From Clostridia bacterium (GTDB lineage: Bacteria > Bacillota > Clostridia > UMGS1883): a DNA stretch of 42,454 nucleotides. The stretch lies in NCBI GenBank assembly GCA_017411435.1, contig JAFQQD010000032.1, forward strand, positions 1 to 42,454. The letters are read 5' to 3'. The position numbers and the translations under genes were made by a program. Of this stretch, positions 32,875 to 41,347 are shown one piece after another (position 1 is the first letter of the stretch; each line of letters opens with the position of its first letter). The notes beneath the pieces are model-generated. The model did no database searches. It saw only the letters and a list, made by a program, of their open reading frames with translations, and was not told the DNA's origin.

Positions 32875-34374
32875 CTACTTCATCGAGTATCTTTTATAAA
32901 GAATGTTAAGCGATTTATAAAATGCCTTGTCAACACTTGACAGTGCATCCTCTGTAATTCTGAAACACCAGTTGCCTTTTGCAACACCGGGATGGTTCAT
33001 TGAGGTATCTCCACCGAATCCGCATAAGTCCTGAATTGGCACGATGCTTATAAGTGCACCCGAGCGCCACAGCGTACGGATAACCGCGCGGATAGATTCG
33101 CTGTGAGGACCGCCCTGACCCCAGTCACCGTTAAAACCGCAGTACTGCATTGCGTAGTTACGGCTTCCCTCACTGCTTTCCCACAGCCACCCAAGGAGAG
33201 TGTTATTGTCGTGCGTACCTGTGTAGCCAACGGTTTTCTTTGTGTAGTTATGCGGAAGATGGGGTGTATCATCGTCCGTAATGAATGCAAACTGCATCAC
33301 GCCCATTCCGGGGAAATCTGTTTTACGGAGAAGCTCTCTTACATCGTCATCTATATCGCCAAGGTCCTCGGCAATGATATTTGCATCGGGGTAAACCTTT
33401 TTAAGTGCATCAAAAAATTCGATGCCGGGACCCTTTCCCCATCTGCCCATAGTAGCCTTTTCCTCGGCAGGAATTGACCAGAATGCCGAAAACGCACGAA
33501 AATGGTCAATTCTGACCGCGTCATACATACTGAGCGCGTGACCAAGGCGCTTTATCCACAGACTGTAGCCTTCTTTTTTCAGGTTATCCCAGTTGTAGAG
33601 GGGATTGCCCCACTTCTGACCTTCCTCACAGAAATAATCGGGAGGCACACCTGCACACCTTGTAAGATGCATTGATTTATCAAGCGAGAAAAGATGCGGA
33701 TTTGCCCACACATCTGCGCTGTCGTGTGCGAGGTAGATGGGCATATCGCCGATAATACTCACGCCATTTTCGTTTGCGTATTTTTTCAACGCATTCCACT
33801 CCTGGAAAAATTCATACTGTAAAAATTCGTAGAAGAAGATATCCTCGGCAAGTTCTTTTTTCGCTTTTGCCATCGCATTTTCTTCACGGAGCATAAGAGC
33901 ACTGTCCCATTCCCACCAGGGAAGATTTTCGTATTTCTTTTTGAGCGCGCAGAAAAGTGCGTAATCCTCTGCCCACGGATTTTCTTTGCAGAAATTTTTC
34001 GCTTCTTCCTTTATTTCATCCGTCATATGTAAAAGTGCTCTGCGGAAAATATCCTCACGCGTTTTGCGGAGAAATTCGTAGTCTGTTACATATATATCGG
34101 AGCAGCTGCACGCTTTTACATCTTCTGCGGTAAGGAGCTTTTTCTCAAGCAGAATTTCGGGGTCTATAAAATATTTATTTCCTGCAAACGCACTTTTTCC
34201 CGAATAAGGGGAGTTGTAACTGTCACACGGACCGCATGGAAGCACCTGCCACGCACCGAAACCGCCTTCACGGAGAAAATCCACAAATTTTCTTGCGCCT
34301 TTTCCCAGCGTTCCTATTCCATATTCTCCGGGAAGGGAGGAAATGTGCATCAGCACACCGCCGCATCTTTTCAT
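32875..34374 (-). CDS. malQ: 4-alpha-glucanotransferase (amylomaltase)
   Basis: A glycoside hydrolase family 77 enzyme of about 500 residues that transfers maltooligosaccharide chains and releases glucose. The nucleophile region DAVRIDHFRAF, the acid/base region IAEDLGDI and TGTHDNNTLLGW are present, with the N-terminal RCGGVLMHISSLPGEYGIGTLG typical of the bacterial type. Two ATG codons adjoin (34377 and 34374); the second is 8 bases from GGAGG and preferred. Released glucose could feed the glucokinase encoded earlier in the window, though the genes are not linked. It follows the DUF554 gene with no gap. Confidence 0.95.
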   Translation of the reverse strand: MKRCGGVLMHISSLPGEYGIGTLGKGARKFVDFLREGGFGAWQVLPCGPCDSYNSPYSGKSAFAGNKYFIDPEILLEKKLLTAEDVKACSCSDIYVTDYEFLRKTREDIFRRALLHMTDEIKEEAKNFCKENPWAEDYALFCALKKKYENLPWWEWDSALMLREENAMAKAKKELAEDIFFYEFLQYEFFQEWNALKKYANENGVSIIGDMPIYLAHDSADVWANPHLFSLDKSMHLTRCAGVPPDYFCEEGQKWGNPLYNWDNLKKEGYSLWIKRLGHALSMYDAVRIDHFRAFSAFWSIPAEEKATMGRWGKGPGIEFFDALKKVYPDANIIAEDLGDIDDDVRELLRKTDFPGMGVMQFAFITDDDTPHLPHNYTKKTVGYTGTHDNNTLLGWLWESSEGSRNYAMQYCGFNGDWGQGGPHSESIRAVIRTLWRSGALISIVPIQDLCGFGGDTSMNHPGVAKGNWCFRITEDALSSVDKAFYKSLNILYKRYSMK

Positions 34375-34379
34375 CATAT

Positions 34380-35111
34380 TTACCTCCATAAATTAGAAAT
34401 TAAGTACCACACAAGCGGAATAAACATCGCGGGGAGCATATTTGCAAGGTTAAGGCGCGGTTTATAGATAAAGTTAAGCCCGATTCCTGTAATCAGTATA
34501 CTTCCCACAAAAGACATCTGTGCGATAATTTCGCTTGTCAGAAGCGGAGAAAGGAATGATGCGCACACGGTTAAAAGTCCCTGATACACAAGCACGGTCA
34601 ATGCCGAAAAAATTACGCCGATTCCAAGTGTCGATGCAAAAACCACAGACATAATCATATCGAGAAGACTTTTTGTAATAAGAATTGTTGGGTCGTGCAG
34701 AAGTGCATCGTTAAATGCACCGAGGATTGTCATTGAACCAACGCAGAAAACAAGAGACGCTGTCACAAACCCCTGCGAAAATGAAGACGAATCGTCTGAG
34801 GAAAACTTTTTCTGCAGAAAATCGCCCATATTGTCAAGGCGTTTCTGAATGTTGATAAGCTCGCCTATAAATGTGCCGATTGCCATTGAAAGCACCATCA
34901 GGATTGTATAGTTGCCTGAAAGCGTGCCGTCCTGATTTGCGGTGGACGATGCATTTATAATCCCGGTAACACCAATCGTCATCGTTGCAAGAGCAAGCGC
35001 CTGCACCATACTTTCCTTTAGCCTTTCGGGAATTGCCTTTTTAAGGAGTAGTCCTACAAGCGAGCCGATTATTACCAAAACTGTATTGATGATAGTTCCG
35101 ATTCCTGTCAA
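34380..35111 (-). CDS. DUF554 family membrane protein
   Basis: A 243-residue protein with about seven hydrophobic spans, beginning GIGTIINTVLVIIGSLVGLLLKK and including LALATMTIGVTGI and GSMTILGAFNDALLHD, as in YdfK/YqgA-type DUF554 proteins. Function is unknown; a transporter or channel is plausible. The start is a TTG with AAAGGA about 10 bases upstream. Its last codons contain the ribosome binding site for malQ, so the two are co-transcribed. Confidence 0.88.
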   Translation of the reverse strand: MTGIGTIINTVLVIIGSLVGLLLKKAIPERLKESMVQALALATMTIGVTGIINASSTANQDGTLSGNYTILMVLSMAIGTFIGELINIQKRLDNMGDFLQKKFSSDDSSSFSQGFVTASLVFCVGSMTILGAFNDALLHDPTILITKSLLDMIMSVVFASTLGIGVIFSALTVLVYQGLLTVCASFLSPLLTSEIIAQMSFVGSILITGIGLNFIYKPRLNLANMLPAMFIPLVWYLISNLWR

Positions 35112-35143
35112 AAAAAATCAGTCCTTTGTAAAAAGATATTTTA

Positions 35144-35172
35144 ATTTTATCAAAATTGATGGAAATATACAA
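35144..35172 (-). promoter_or_regulatory. Promoter of the DUF554-malQ operon
   Basis: TTGTAT (35167-35172), 17 bases and TAAAAT (35144-35149) on the minus strand, about 30 bases before the TTG start. Confidence 0.6.
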
Positions 35173-35227
35173 TAACGATTTTTATCTTTTTCGAAAAGAA
35201 ACAAATATTTTGCAGAAGTGCAAACCT

Positions 35228-35290
35228 AATGCCATTTTGAGCGCCAAAATGGCGAAAAGCGCCGGGGGATTCCGATTTCCCCCGGACTCC
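35228..35290. repeat. Pair of GC-rich hairpins in a long gene-free stretch
   Basis: GCCATTTTG/CAAAATGGC and CCGGGGGA/TCCCCCGG form two adjacent stems. With the family A repeat that follows, they fill the 780-base gap between DUF554 and spoIIIAA. No coding content is seen. Confidence 0.5.
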
Positions 35291-35354
35291 TTGAACCGGC
35301 CTAGCAGGGGCTCAAAAAAAGAGAATATTTATCTTTTAAGCAGAGCAAGTTTTG

Positions 35355-35795
35355 TTTTTGTAAATTTTTTGTCTTTGAACCGCCGGCTTTAAGGAAAACT
35401 CTTTTTCCTGGTCGCCTGAAATCGCTCGCCTGCAGAGGAAAATGATGCTCGCGATTTCTCGGTAGCCGACAAAAAATTTACAAAAACCCTGCTGCAGCGC
35501 TCTTGTTAGTTTGATATAGAACTAACTTATCGCAACAAACTGCGGTTTTTGAAGTGACGAAGCCGACTGATAAAATCGTGTCCACATCAGTTTCCTTTGC
35601 TGGTGGGCACGATTTAGAAATGTCTGATAATAAGTTTATCAATACATTTCGTTATCATAAAGGCGAGGAAACTGAAAAAACGACACCCACTCATTTAATT
35701 TAACAAGATTATTAATTTTTTCGCCCCGGCGAGGGCGGTGGGCCCGGGGAATCGCAACCCCGGAACTTTTGGTTCTTTTGGTTACAAAAGAACAT
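35355..35795 (+). repeat. 440-bp multi-hairpin repeat, family A, copy 2
   Basis: It is the inverted counterpart of 686-1130. Differences are concentrated so that pairing is mostly kept: AGGGAAC/GTTCCCT of copy 1 is AGGAAAA/TTTTCCT here, and the long AAATCGTGTCCAC stem keeps 12 pairs with one T-G wobble (GTGGGCACGATTT). It ends with GGTTCTTTTGGTTACAAAAG shortly before the spoIIIA promoter region. Confidence 0.85.
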
Positions 35796-35841
35796 ACTCT
35801 TTACGCTTTCGTAAAGTTTTTCGTTCTTTCAAATTAAAAGG

Positions 35842-35870
35842 ACATAACACCCCTCATGCCCTCATATATT
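35842..35870 (+). promoter_or_regulatory. Possible sigma-E promoter of the spoIIIA operon
   Basis: ACATAAC (35842-35848), 14 bases and CATATATT (35863-35870) lie about 22 bases before spoIIIAA. The -10 resembles the mother-cell sigma-E consensus (CATACAAT); the -35 is weak. Sigma-E control is known for this operon in Bacillus. Confidence 0.4.
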
Positions 35871-35891
35871 AGACCGAAAGGATGAAACACT

Positions 35892-36776
35892 ATGGAGATA
35901 AATTCACTTATGCAGCATTTCCCTCCCAATCTTACGGAGACATTGCTCATTATGGGGACAAAGGACATGCAGGAAATCCGCATCATTGCCGAACAGAATG
36001 CGTCAGTAATAAAAAAAGGTATACTTATGGACTGCGGAGTCCGTGTAACGCGTGAAGAACTCAAAAAAATAATAAACTCCATGTGCCGCGGCTCGCTTTA
36101 CGCCATGCAGCAAAACCTTACCCAAGGATACATAACGCTTTCGGGCGGTCACCGCGTTGGCGTATGCGGAAAATGTGTATGCGAAAACGGTAAAGTCACT
36201 CATATGACGGATATTTCGGCAATCTGCGTACGGCTCTCTCGTGGAATTATCGGTGCGGCAGACGGCATAATGGAATATATAATGTATCAGCACAGGATTT
36301 ATAACACCCTGATAATCTCCCCTGCAGGATGCGGAAAAACAACACTTCTGCGCGATATCGCACGGCAAATCGGCACAACACACAAGGTATGCATTGTCGA
36401 TGAACGAAGTGAAATCGCCGCCTGCAAGGATTCGGTTCCAACGCACGATGTCGGGCGCTTTACCGCCGTGATGGATGCCGTGCCGAAAGGGCAAGGGATA
36501 ATGATGCTTCTGCGCACTATGTCGCCCGAGGTTATCATAACGGATGAAACGGGAAGCGAAAGCGAAGAGAAAGCAATAGGTGAGCTTATAAACTGCGGAG
36601 TGAAAATCATAACAACCGCGCACGGCTACAGCGAAAGGGATGTCATGCGAAGAAAATATATAAGAAATATCATCGAAGACGGAATTTTTGAGCGTATTAT
36701 CGTCCTTGGAAAACTGCGCGGGGAGATAAAGGTAGAAAAAATCATATCAGACGGAAGGAGCTTAAGGCGTGCTTAA
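35892..36776 (+). CDS. spoIIIAA: Stage III sporulation ATPase SpoIIIAA
   Basis: A 294-residue secretion-type ATPase. The N-terminal third contains the family block IRIIAEQNASV, then RVGVCGKC and VRLSRGIIGAAD, followed by Walker A SPAGCGKTTLLRDIAR near residue 145 and Walker B region EVIITDETGS. It is the cytoplasmic motor of the SpoIIIA-SpoIIQ channel between mother cell and forespore. AAAGGATG precedes the ATG. First gene of a complete eight-gene operon, overlapping spoIIIAB by 8 bases. Confidence 0.95.
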   Translation: MEINSLMQHFPPNLTETLLIMGTKDMQEIRIIAEQNASVIKKGILMDCGVRVTREELKKIINSMCRGSLYAMQQNLTQGYITLSGGHRVGVCGKCVCENGKVTHMTDISAICVRLSRGIIGAADGIMEYIMYQHRIYNTLIISPAGCGKTTLLRDIARQIGTTHKVCIVDERSEIAACKDSVPTHDVGRFTAVMDAVPKGQGIMMLLRTMSPEVIITDETGSESEEKAIGELINCGVKIITTAHGYSERDVMRRKYIRNIIEDGIFERIIVLGKLRGEIKVEKIISDGRSLRRA

Positions 36777-37248
36777 AATCATAGGCTCGGCAGTAGTTAT
36801 ATTATCTGCAACGCTTTTTGGAATAAAAAAATACAATACACTTTTTGAACGGAAAAAAGCACTCTCTGAAATTCTTGACGGAGCGAGGAGCATAAACTCA
36901 AAGCTTTCTGCTCTTCACGCACCTCTGCATGAAATATTTATGGACAGCGGCACATTTTTTGAATCAGCGTCAAAAAGAATTCTTGCGGGGCAGCTACCCG
37001 AGGAAGCCGTAAAAAGCACAGCTTTTCAGGTTACATCGCTGAAAAAAGACGATATCAGGATAATTGAGAGTTTTGCATCGGGGCTTTGTGCATCTTCGTG
37101 CGAGGGACAACTTTCAAACCTTGCAGTTTTCACAGGCGAGATTGAGAAAAAGCTTATGGAAGCATCGACAGATCTTGATATCAAGGGGAAGCTTTGCGTA
37201 AAAGGAAGTATTCTTACCGCGGCGGCAATTGTGCTTCTTTTAATATAG
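36769..37248 (+). CDS. spoIIIAB: Stage III sporulation protein SpoIIIAB
   Basis: A 159-residue protein with a hydrophobic span at each end (about 1-17 and 143-159) and a helical middle. This matches SpoIIIAB, which resembles type II secretion GspF-like components. It contains the conserved C-terminal pattern with DLDIKGKLCVKGSIL before the last span. Its GTG/ATG start region overlaps the end of spoIIIAA. Confidence 0.93.
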   Translation: MLKIIGSAVVILSATLFGIKKYNTLFERKKALSEILDGARSINSKLSALHAPLHEIFMDSGTFFESASKRILAGQLPEEAVKSTAFQVTSLKKDDIRIIESFASGLCASSCEGQLSNLAVFTGEIEKKLMEASTDLDIKGKLCVKGSILTAAAIVLLLI

Positions 37249-37257
37249 GAGAAAACT

Positions 37258-37452
37258 ATGAACACAGAACTTATTTTTCAGATTGCAGGAATAGGAATTA
37301 TAATTTCCGTTATGAATATGCTTCTTTCGCGCAGCGGCCGTGACGAGCAGGCGCTTATGATAACTATTGCAGGGCTTGTAGTCGTTTTAATGGTGGTAGT
37401 GGGCGAGATAGCAAAACTTTTTGAAACGGTAAAGACGGTGTTTGGAATATGA
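37258..37452 (+). CDS. spoIIIAC: Stage III sporulation protein SpoIIIAC
   Basis: A 64-residue protein with two membrane spans and the family pattern LIFQIAGIGIIISVMNMLL, then SGRDEQALMITIAG. It is a small membrane subunit of the SpoIIIA channel complex. It overlaps spoIIIAD by 4 bases, and the two proteins are related in sequence, as in other spore formers. Confidence 0.94.
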   Translation: MNTELIFQIAGIGIIISVMNMLLSRSGRDEQALMITIAGLVVVLMVVVGEIAKLFETVKTVFGI

Positions 37453-37835
37453 ACATTCTGGCAATCGCCTCGGCAGGCATAATGATTTCAATAATTGCGC
37501 TGACGGTTAAAAATATGAAAAGCGAAATAGGCCAGCTTATTTCAATTGCAGGAGTTGTGCTTGTTGTATCTGCTATTATTCCTTATGTAATAACCGTTGT
37601 AAAATCAATGTATGATTTTGCAAAAATGAGTCCTGCCGGCGAAAACTTCCTGATGCCGATACTTAAAATAACAGGAATTGCGTACATAAGCCAGATAGGA
37701 AGCGAGCTCTGCACAGACAGCGGAGAAAAAGCACTTGCATCGCACATACAGACAGCAGGGAAAATAGCCATAACCGTAATAACGATACCAATCGCAAAGG
37801 AAGCATTTTCAAAAATAATAGGAATACTGTCATGA
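37449..37835 (+). CDS. spoIIIAD: Stage III sporulation protein SpoIIIAD
   Basis: A 128-residue membrane protein with about three to four hydrophobic spans. The N-terminal half is like SpoIIIAC, and the later KITGIAYISQIGSELCTDSGE segment is characteristic of SpoIIIAD. Starts with an ATGA-type overlap on both sides, indicating coupled translation. Confidence 0.94.
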   Translation: MNILAIASAGIMISIIALTVKNMKSEIGQLISIAGVVLVVSAIIPYVITVVKSMYDFAKMSPAGENFLMPILKITGIAYISQIGSELCTDSGEKALASHIQTAGKIAITVITIPIAKEAFSKIIGILS

Positions 37836-38863
37836 ATACAGAAAACATTACACCGCAAATAACGGATTCTGCCGCGCAGAATATAGAAAAACTGCTCGGA
37901 GATTTTGATTTCGGAGGCATAATAAATTCCATCGCATCAGGAGAATTTTCTCCTGATGCGGGAAACATTATAAACCGCCTTATATCGCTTTTTCTCGGCG
38001 AACTCAGGAGTGCATTTGTGCTTGTGGGTTCGATTGCGGCGGTAATACTTATCGGTGCGTTTATAAAAAATCTTGACAATTCGTTTGGCAAAAGTTCTGT
38101 AAGCCAGGCAAGCGGAATTGCACTTTTTTTATATATTGCAACAATCGCTGCAACGGCATTTCAGGTAGCAACCGGGTATGTGCTTGAAACACTTCAGGAT
38201 ATAACAATTTTTGTGCACAGCATAATTCCATCTATGACAATGCTATGTATCTCCGGCGGAGAGATGGTATCTGCCACAATGAGCCACCCCGTGATGTATT
38301 TTATCTGCTCGGCATTCGGCGCACTGATAAAAAATGTTATCACACCGCTTGTGCTTTTGCGCGCAGTATGTACTCTTCTGTGCGCAATAACGGGGAATGA
38401 TTCCCTCTCGGAATTTACGGCTCTTTTTTCAAAACTTCATAAAACACTGCTCGCTCTTTCAATGTCACTTTTTGCAGGAATAATGGGGATAAGCTCCTTC
38501 GCAGCGGCGAGCTTTGACTCGCTTGCCGCACGCGGAGTCAAATTTGCAATCAGCGCATCAGTTCCCGTTGTCGGAGGCTCGATAAGTGAGGCAATGAGCT
38601 CTGTTGCAGGAAGTGCGATGCTCCTTAAAAATGCAGTCGGTCTTGGCGGAGTAATAGTAATTTTCGCAATGTTTGCCATACCCCTTCTTAAAATGTGGGC
38701 GCTTTCGCTTGCATTTCGGCTGACGGCGGCATTTACCGCACCAATCAGCGAAAAGACAGTCAGCGAAACCTTAAGAAAGCTGGGAGAATGTATAGATATG
38801 TTTTTTTCATCAATAGCATCAATAGGCACGGTCATGATAATCGCAATAGCGTCAATTTTGTGA
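37832..38863 (+). CDS. spoIIIAE: Stage III sporulation protein SpoIIIAE
   Basis: A 343-residue polytopic membrane protein with about seven to eight spans and family segments such as GIMGISSFAAASFDSLAARG, KFAISASVPVVGGSIS and CIDMFFSSI. In Bacillus it has an N-terminal signal-like region; here the first 60 residues are soluble-looking and rich in Ile/Asn. It is thought to be the permease-like core of the channel. Confidence 0.95.
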   Translation: MNTENITPQITDSAAQNIEKLLGDFDFGGIINSIASGEFSPDAGNIINRLISLFLGELRSAFVLVGSIAAVILIGAFIKNLDNSFGKSSVSQASGIALFLYIATIAATAFQVATGYVLETLQDITIFVHSIIPSMTMLCISGGEMVSATMSHPVMYFICSAFGALIKNVITPLVLLRAVCTLLCAITGNDSLSEFTALFSKLHKTLLALSMSLFAGIMGISSFAAASFDSLAARGVKFAISASVPVVGGSISEAMSSVAGSAMLLKNAVGLGGVIVIFAMFAIPLLKMWALSLAFRLTAAFTAPISEKTVSETLRKLGECIDMFFSSIASIGTVMIIAIASIL

Positions 38864-38864
38864 T

Positions 38865-39308
38865 ATGAAAGAGTATATGACATCACTTGGCGTAATCCTT
38901 ATGCTGATTTCCTTTTCAAATATGCTTATCCCCGAGGGCGGCATAAAAAAATACACCTCACTTGCGATGGGTTTTATGCTCATTTGTGCGGCACTTTCGT
39001 TTCTTCCGTCAGATATGGGAGAAACAGTTTTTGATGCGCAGTCCTACACATTAAGCGAAAAGGAGGTAGCCACCGCAGAGGCTCAGTATAAGGCAGAAGT
39101 CCTTAAAAGGCATAGGGAAAACCTTGAAAAAAGTATTGAAGAAAAGCTCAGATACGGCGGACGGGCATATGTCGAGGTCTCGCCCGGAGGCGAGGTCATT
39201 TCCGTCACACTGCTGATAAAGGGTGATGAAAGCCGCGCGATATCTTATATAGTATCAAATCTTGGAATAGACAGAGAAAGGATAAACCTTAAATATGATA
39301 AAAATTGA
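38865..39308 (+). CDS. spoIIIAF: Stage III sporulation protein SpoIIIAF
   Basis: A 147-residue protein with two N-terminal membrane spans (about 5-20 and 31-47) and a soluble C-terminal domain of ring-building (EscJ/FliF-like) type, ending YIVSNLGIDRERINLKYDKN. It overlaps spoIIIAG by 14 bases. Confidence 0.92.
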   Translation: MKEYMTSLGVILMLISFSNMLIPEGGIKKYTSLAMGFMLICAALSFLPSDMGETVFDAQSYTLSEKEVATAEAQYKAEVLKRHRENLEKSIEEKLRYGGRAYVEVSPGGEVISVTLLIKGDESRAISYIVSNLGIDRERINLKYDKN

Positions 39309-39690
39309 CAAACTTTTCGGGGATAAAAAGAACAACGGACTAATATATATATTATTAGCTATGGGAATAATGCTCCTTATTTTAGGGAACACTACGAAAA
39401 AGGATCCGCAGCAAGAGGTAAATAATGTATACAGCTCGCGTGCGGCAGAGGCGGAGGAAATTCTCTCCGAGATTAAGGGCGCAGGAAAGGTCTGCGTGAT
39501 GATATCGGACGGAGAAAAAGACGAAACTTCCCTTCTTGTAAGTCCGGAAAAGAAAGAAAAAAGAGATGCAGGTGTACTTATTGTAGCCGATGGAGGTAAT
39601 AACAGCACCATCCGTGAAAAACTTGTACGCGCGGCATCGGTGGCGCTTGGAGTATCAGCCCATAAAATAGAGGTTTTTGAAAGGAAGTAA
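39295..39690 (+). CDS. spoIIIAG: Stage III sporulation protein SpoIIIAG
   Basis: A 131-residue protein: one N-terminal membrane span (about 16-32, YILLAMGIMLLILG) and a ring-building domain with EEILSEIKGAGKVCVMI and VRAASVALGVSAHKIEVF. Bacillus SpoIIIAG is over 200 residues and forms a large ring in the intermembrane space; this one is shorter because it lacks the long insertion within the ring domain. Confidence 0.92.
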   Translation: MIKIDKLFGDKKNNGLIYILLAMGIMLLILGNTTKKDPQQEVNNVYSSRAAEAEEILSEIKGAGKVCVMISDGEKDETSLLVSPEKKEKRDAGVLIVADGGNNSTIREKLVRAASVALGVSAHKIEVFERK

Positions 39691-39695
39691 TAACT

Positions 39696-40208
39696 ATGAT
39701 GATGGTAATTAAGAAAAAGCAGCTTGCCGTAGCGGCGCTTGCTATTATTATAGGAACGGCAGGGTACATAAATGCAGGAAGAAACAGTGAGGAAGCAGGC
39801 AAAAAGTACCTTGGCGAAGCCCAGCTTGTGAATTCAAGCGAAGATGCACAGACAGAAAACACCGACTTTTTTGCACAGGCGCGTCTTGACCGCGAGGCAG
39901 GGCGAAGCCGCAGTATAGAAACATATAACGCAGTGCTTCAAAACGAAAACAGCGATGAAGCCGCAAAGGCGAGTGCTCAGGCAGGCGTGCTTGAGCTTGC
40001 ACAGAATACGGAAACTGAAACTGCCGTTGAAAATCTTTTGCGAGCACGCGGATTTGAAGACGCAGTTTGTTATATCAACGGCGGTATGGCAAATGTAGTT
40101 GTAAAGACGCAGATGCTTGACGGCGAAGGCGCGGCACAGATTTCCGAAATCGTGTCTGCACAAAGCGGAATCGCGCAGGAGAAAATCAAGATAATGGAGA
40201 TGAACTGA
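39696..40208 (+). CDS. spoIIIAH: Stage III sporulation protein SpoIIIAH
   Basis: A 170-residue protein with an N-terminal membrane span (about 8-24) and a YscJ/FliF-like ring domain at the C-terminus (ending QSGIAQEKIKIMEMN). In Bacillus it docks with forespore SpoIIQ across the intermembrane space. Three ATG codons adjoin at the start; AAGGAAG lies upstream. Last gene of the spoIIIA operon. SpoIIQ is not encoded in the window. Confidence 0.92.
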   Translation: MMMVIKKKQLAVAALAIIIGTAGYINAGRNSEEAGKKYLGEAQLVNSSEDAQTENTDFFAQARLDREAGRSRSIETYNAVLQNENSDEAAKASAQAGVLELAQNTETETAVENLLRARGFEDAVCYINGGMANVVVKTQMLDGEGAAQISEIVSAQSGIAQEKIKIMEMN

Positions 40209-40217
40209 TAAAATATC

Positions 40218-40246
40218 TTGATTATTTACGATAATAGTGATAAAAT
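40218..40246 (+). promoter_or_regulatory. Promoter of the Asp23 gene
   Basis: TTGATT (40218-40223), 17 bases and TAAAAT (40241-40246), followed by a 60-base leader with GGGCAATATTTACCC able to form a small hairpin. It allows the Asp23 gene to be expressed in vegetative cells independently of spoIIIA. Confidence 0.65.
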
Positions 40247-40307
40247 AAATACAGGCCAAGGGGCAATATTTACCCAGGCTCAGGAATGTACGAAAGGAAG
40301 TAATCAA

Positions 40308-40685
40308 ATGACTGATAATTTCATCGCTACTGAAAACGGTAATATAAAAATTTCTGAAGAGGTTATTATGCGTATAAGCGCAATTTCCGCGCGTGAGGTT
40401 GAGGGGGTAACAGGCCTCGGCACAAGCGGAAGCTGGAGTGACTTTCTCGGAAAGAAATCTGCAGACAAGGGCATCAAGGTTGAAATGAGTGAGGAAGCTA
40501 CAAAAATTGATGTTCATGTAACTGTTAAATTCGGTGTAAAAATAAACGAGATTGCATATAAGCTTCAGAAAACTGTTAAAAATGCAGTTGAGTCTTATGC
40601 AGGTCTTGAAAACATCAGCGTGAATGTTTATGTTGACGGTATTGAGCCTGAAAAAACAGTTGAGGAAAAAACACAGGAGAAATAA
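40308..40685 (+). CDS. Asp23/Gls24 family envelope stress protein
   Basis: A 125-residue Asp23-family protein: ISEEVIMRISAISAREVEGVTGL, VHVTVKFGVKINEIAYKLQ and VNVYVDGIEPEKT are the family blocks. These are cytoplasmic or membrane-associated proteins linked to envelope stress; location after spoIIIA is common in Clostridia (yqhY-like). GAAAGGAAG precedes the ATG at 40308; a longer in-frame start lies before a poor site. It has its own promoter and shares a transcript with the TSCPD gene. Confidence 0.92.
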   Translation: MTDNFIATENGNIKISEEVIMRISAISAREVEGVTGLGTSGSWSDFLGKKSADKGIKVEMSEEATKIDVHVTVKFGVKINEIAYKLQKTVKNAVESYAGLENISVNVYVDGIEPEKTVEEKTQEK

Positions 40686-40688
40686 TCT

Positions 40689-40946
40689 ATGATCAGTGAA
40701 TATACAAACCGCGGTGTTTGTTCAAGAAAAACGGTAATTGATCTTGCCGATGACGGAACAATAAACGATATCAGAATTGTTGGCGGCTGCAACGGAAACA
40801 CAAGCGGTCTTGCAAAGCTTCTTGTGGGCATGAATGCCCGTGATGCAATTGAAAGAATGCGCGGCATAGACTGTAACGGACGCGGAACAAGTTGTCCTGA
40901 CCAGGTTGCAAAAGCATTAACAGAGGCACTAAAGGCGCTTGATTAA
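40689..40946 (+). CDS. TSCPD domain protein
   Basis: An 85-residue single-domain protein with the TSCPD signature RGTSCPDQVAKAL at its C-terminus and VCSRKT/GGCNGNT cysteine segments earlier. The domain is also found at the end of some ribonucleotide reductases and as stand-alone proteins of TIGR03905 type. The Cys residues suggest metal or redox function, which is unproven. It starts 3 bases after the Asp23 stop. Confidence 0.9.
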   Translation: MISEYTNRGVCSRKTVIDLADDGTINDIRIVGGCNGNTSGLAKLLVGMNARDAIERMRGIDCNGRGTSCPDQVAKALTEALKALD

Positions 40947-40995
40947 AACGCGCAGACTGTTCGTTGACGAAAAAAATATTGATTTATGTTTTGGT

Positions 40996-41031
40996 AGAAA
41001 TCCGTGCTTTATGTACGGATTTCTTTTTTAT
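40996..41031 (+). terminator. Terminator of the Asp23-TSCPD transcript
   Basis: AGAAATCCGT and ACGGATTTCT form a 10-bp stem followed by six T. The same GAAATCCG/CGGATTTC hairpin is part of the family B repeat, so the repeat and the terminator coincide here. Confidence 0.85.
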
Positions 41032-41140
41032 AAAGCCAACGAACTACGAACAAACTTCGCCTCTCGCTGTACCTTTGTACAGCATCGGATAACCTTCGCT
41101 ACGCTCAGCTCAGTTTGTCCGTTCTGCACGCTTTTCTCTT
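41032..41140 (+). repeat. Multi-hairpin repeat, family B, copy 3
   Basis: With the terminator before it, it matches copy 1: ACAAACTTCGCCTCTCGCTG, the GCTGTAC/GTACAGC hairpin with a CTTT loop, GGATAACC, then CAGTTTGT and GTTCTGCAC. A small insertion (CTACGCTCAG) separates the last blocks. The GTTCGTTG octamer occurs on both sides (about 40970 and 41155). Confidence 0.72.
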
Positions 41141-41182
41141 CGCGCTAAACCAACCGTTCGTTGGGAAATCAATTGCTGTACA

Positions 41183-41233
41183 GTTTGGGGACGGGGCCCT
41201 TTTTGTGTAACAAAAACTGCCCCGTCCCCAAAC
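41183..41233. repeat. GGGGACGGGG-family palindrome, intact copy
   Basis: GTTTGGGGACGGGGC is perfectly complementary to the other end, and TTTTTGT/ACAAAAA pairs inside, so the 51 bases can fold as one hairpin. It is the cleanest copy of the family in the window. Confidence 0.85.
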
Positions 41234-41287
41234 AAGAAAAACAACAAAAAAAGGAATCTTCTACGAAGAGTATTCTTAAGGACAGTT

Positions 41288-41329
41288 AAAAAGGAATCGC
41301 AGAAAGTAAAATTTCTACGATTCCTTTTG
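41288..41329 (-). terminator. Terminator of the specificity-subunit gene
   Basis: AAAAAGGAATCG and CGATTCCTTTTG, with a further AGAAA/TTTCT pair inside, form a stem near the stop. A T-run follows on the minus strand. Confidence 0.85.
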
Positions 41330-41347
41330 TTTAGAAACTCTTATAAA

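Noticed and set aside
39834-40517. 227-residue frame antisense to spoIIIAH and the Asp23 gene
   Set aside because: Opposite two well-supported genes, Cys/Phe-rich composition typical of antisense frames.
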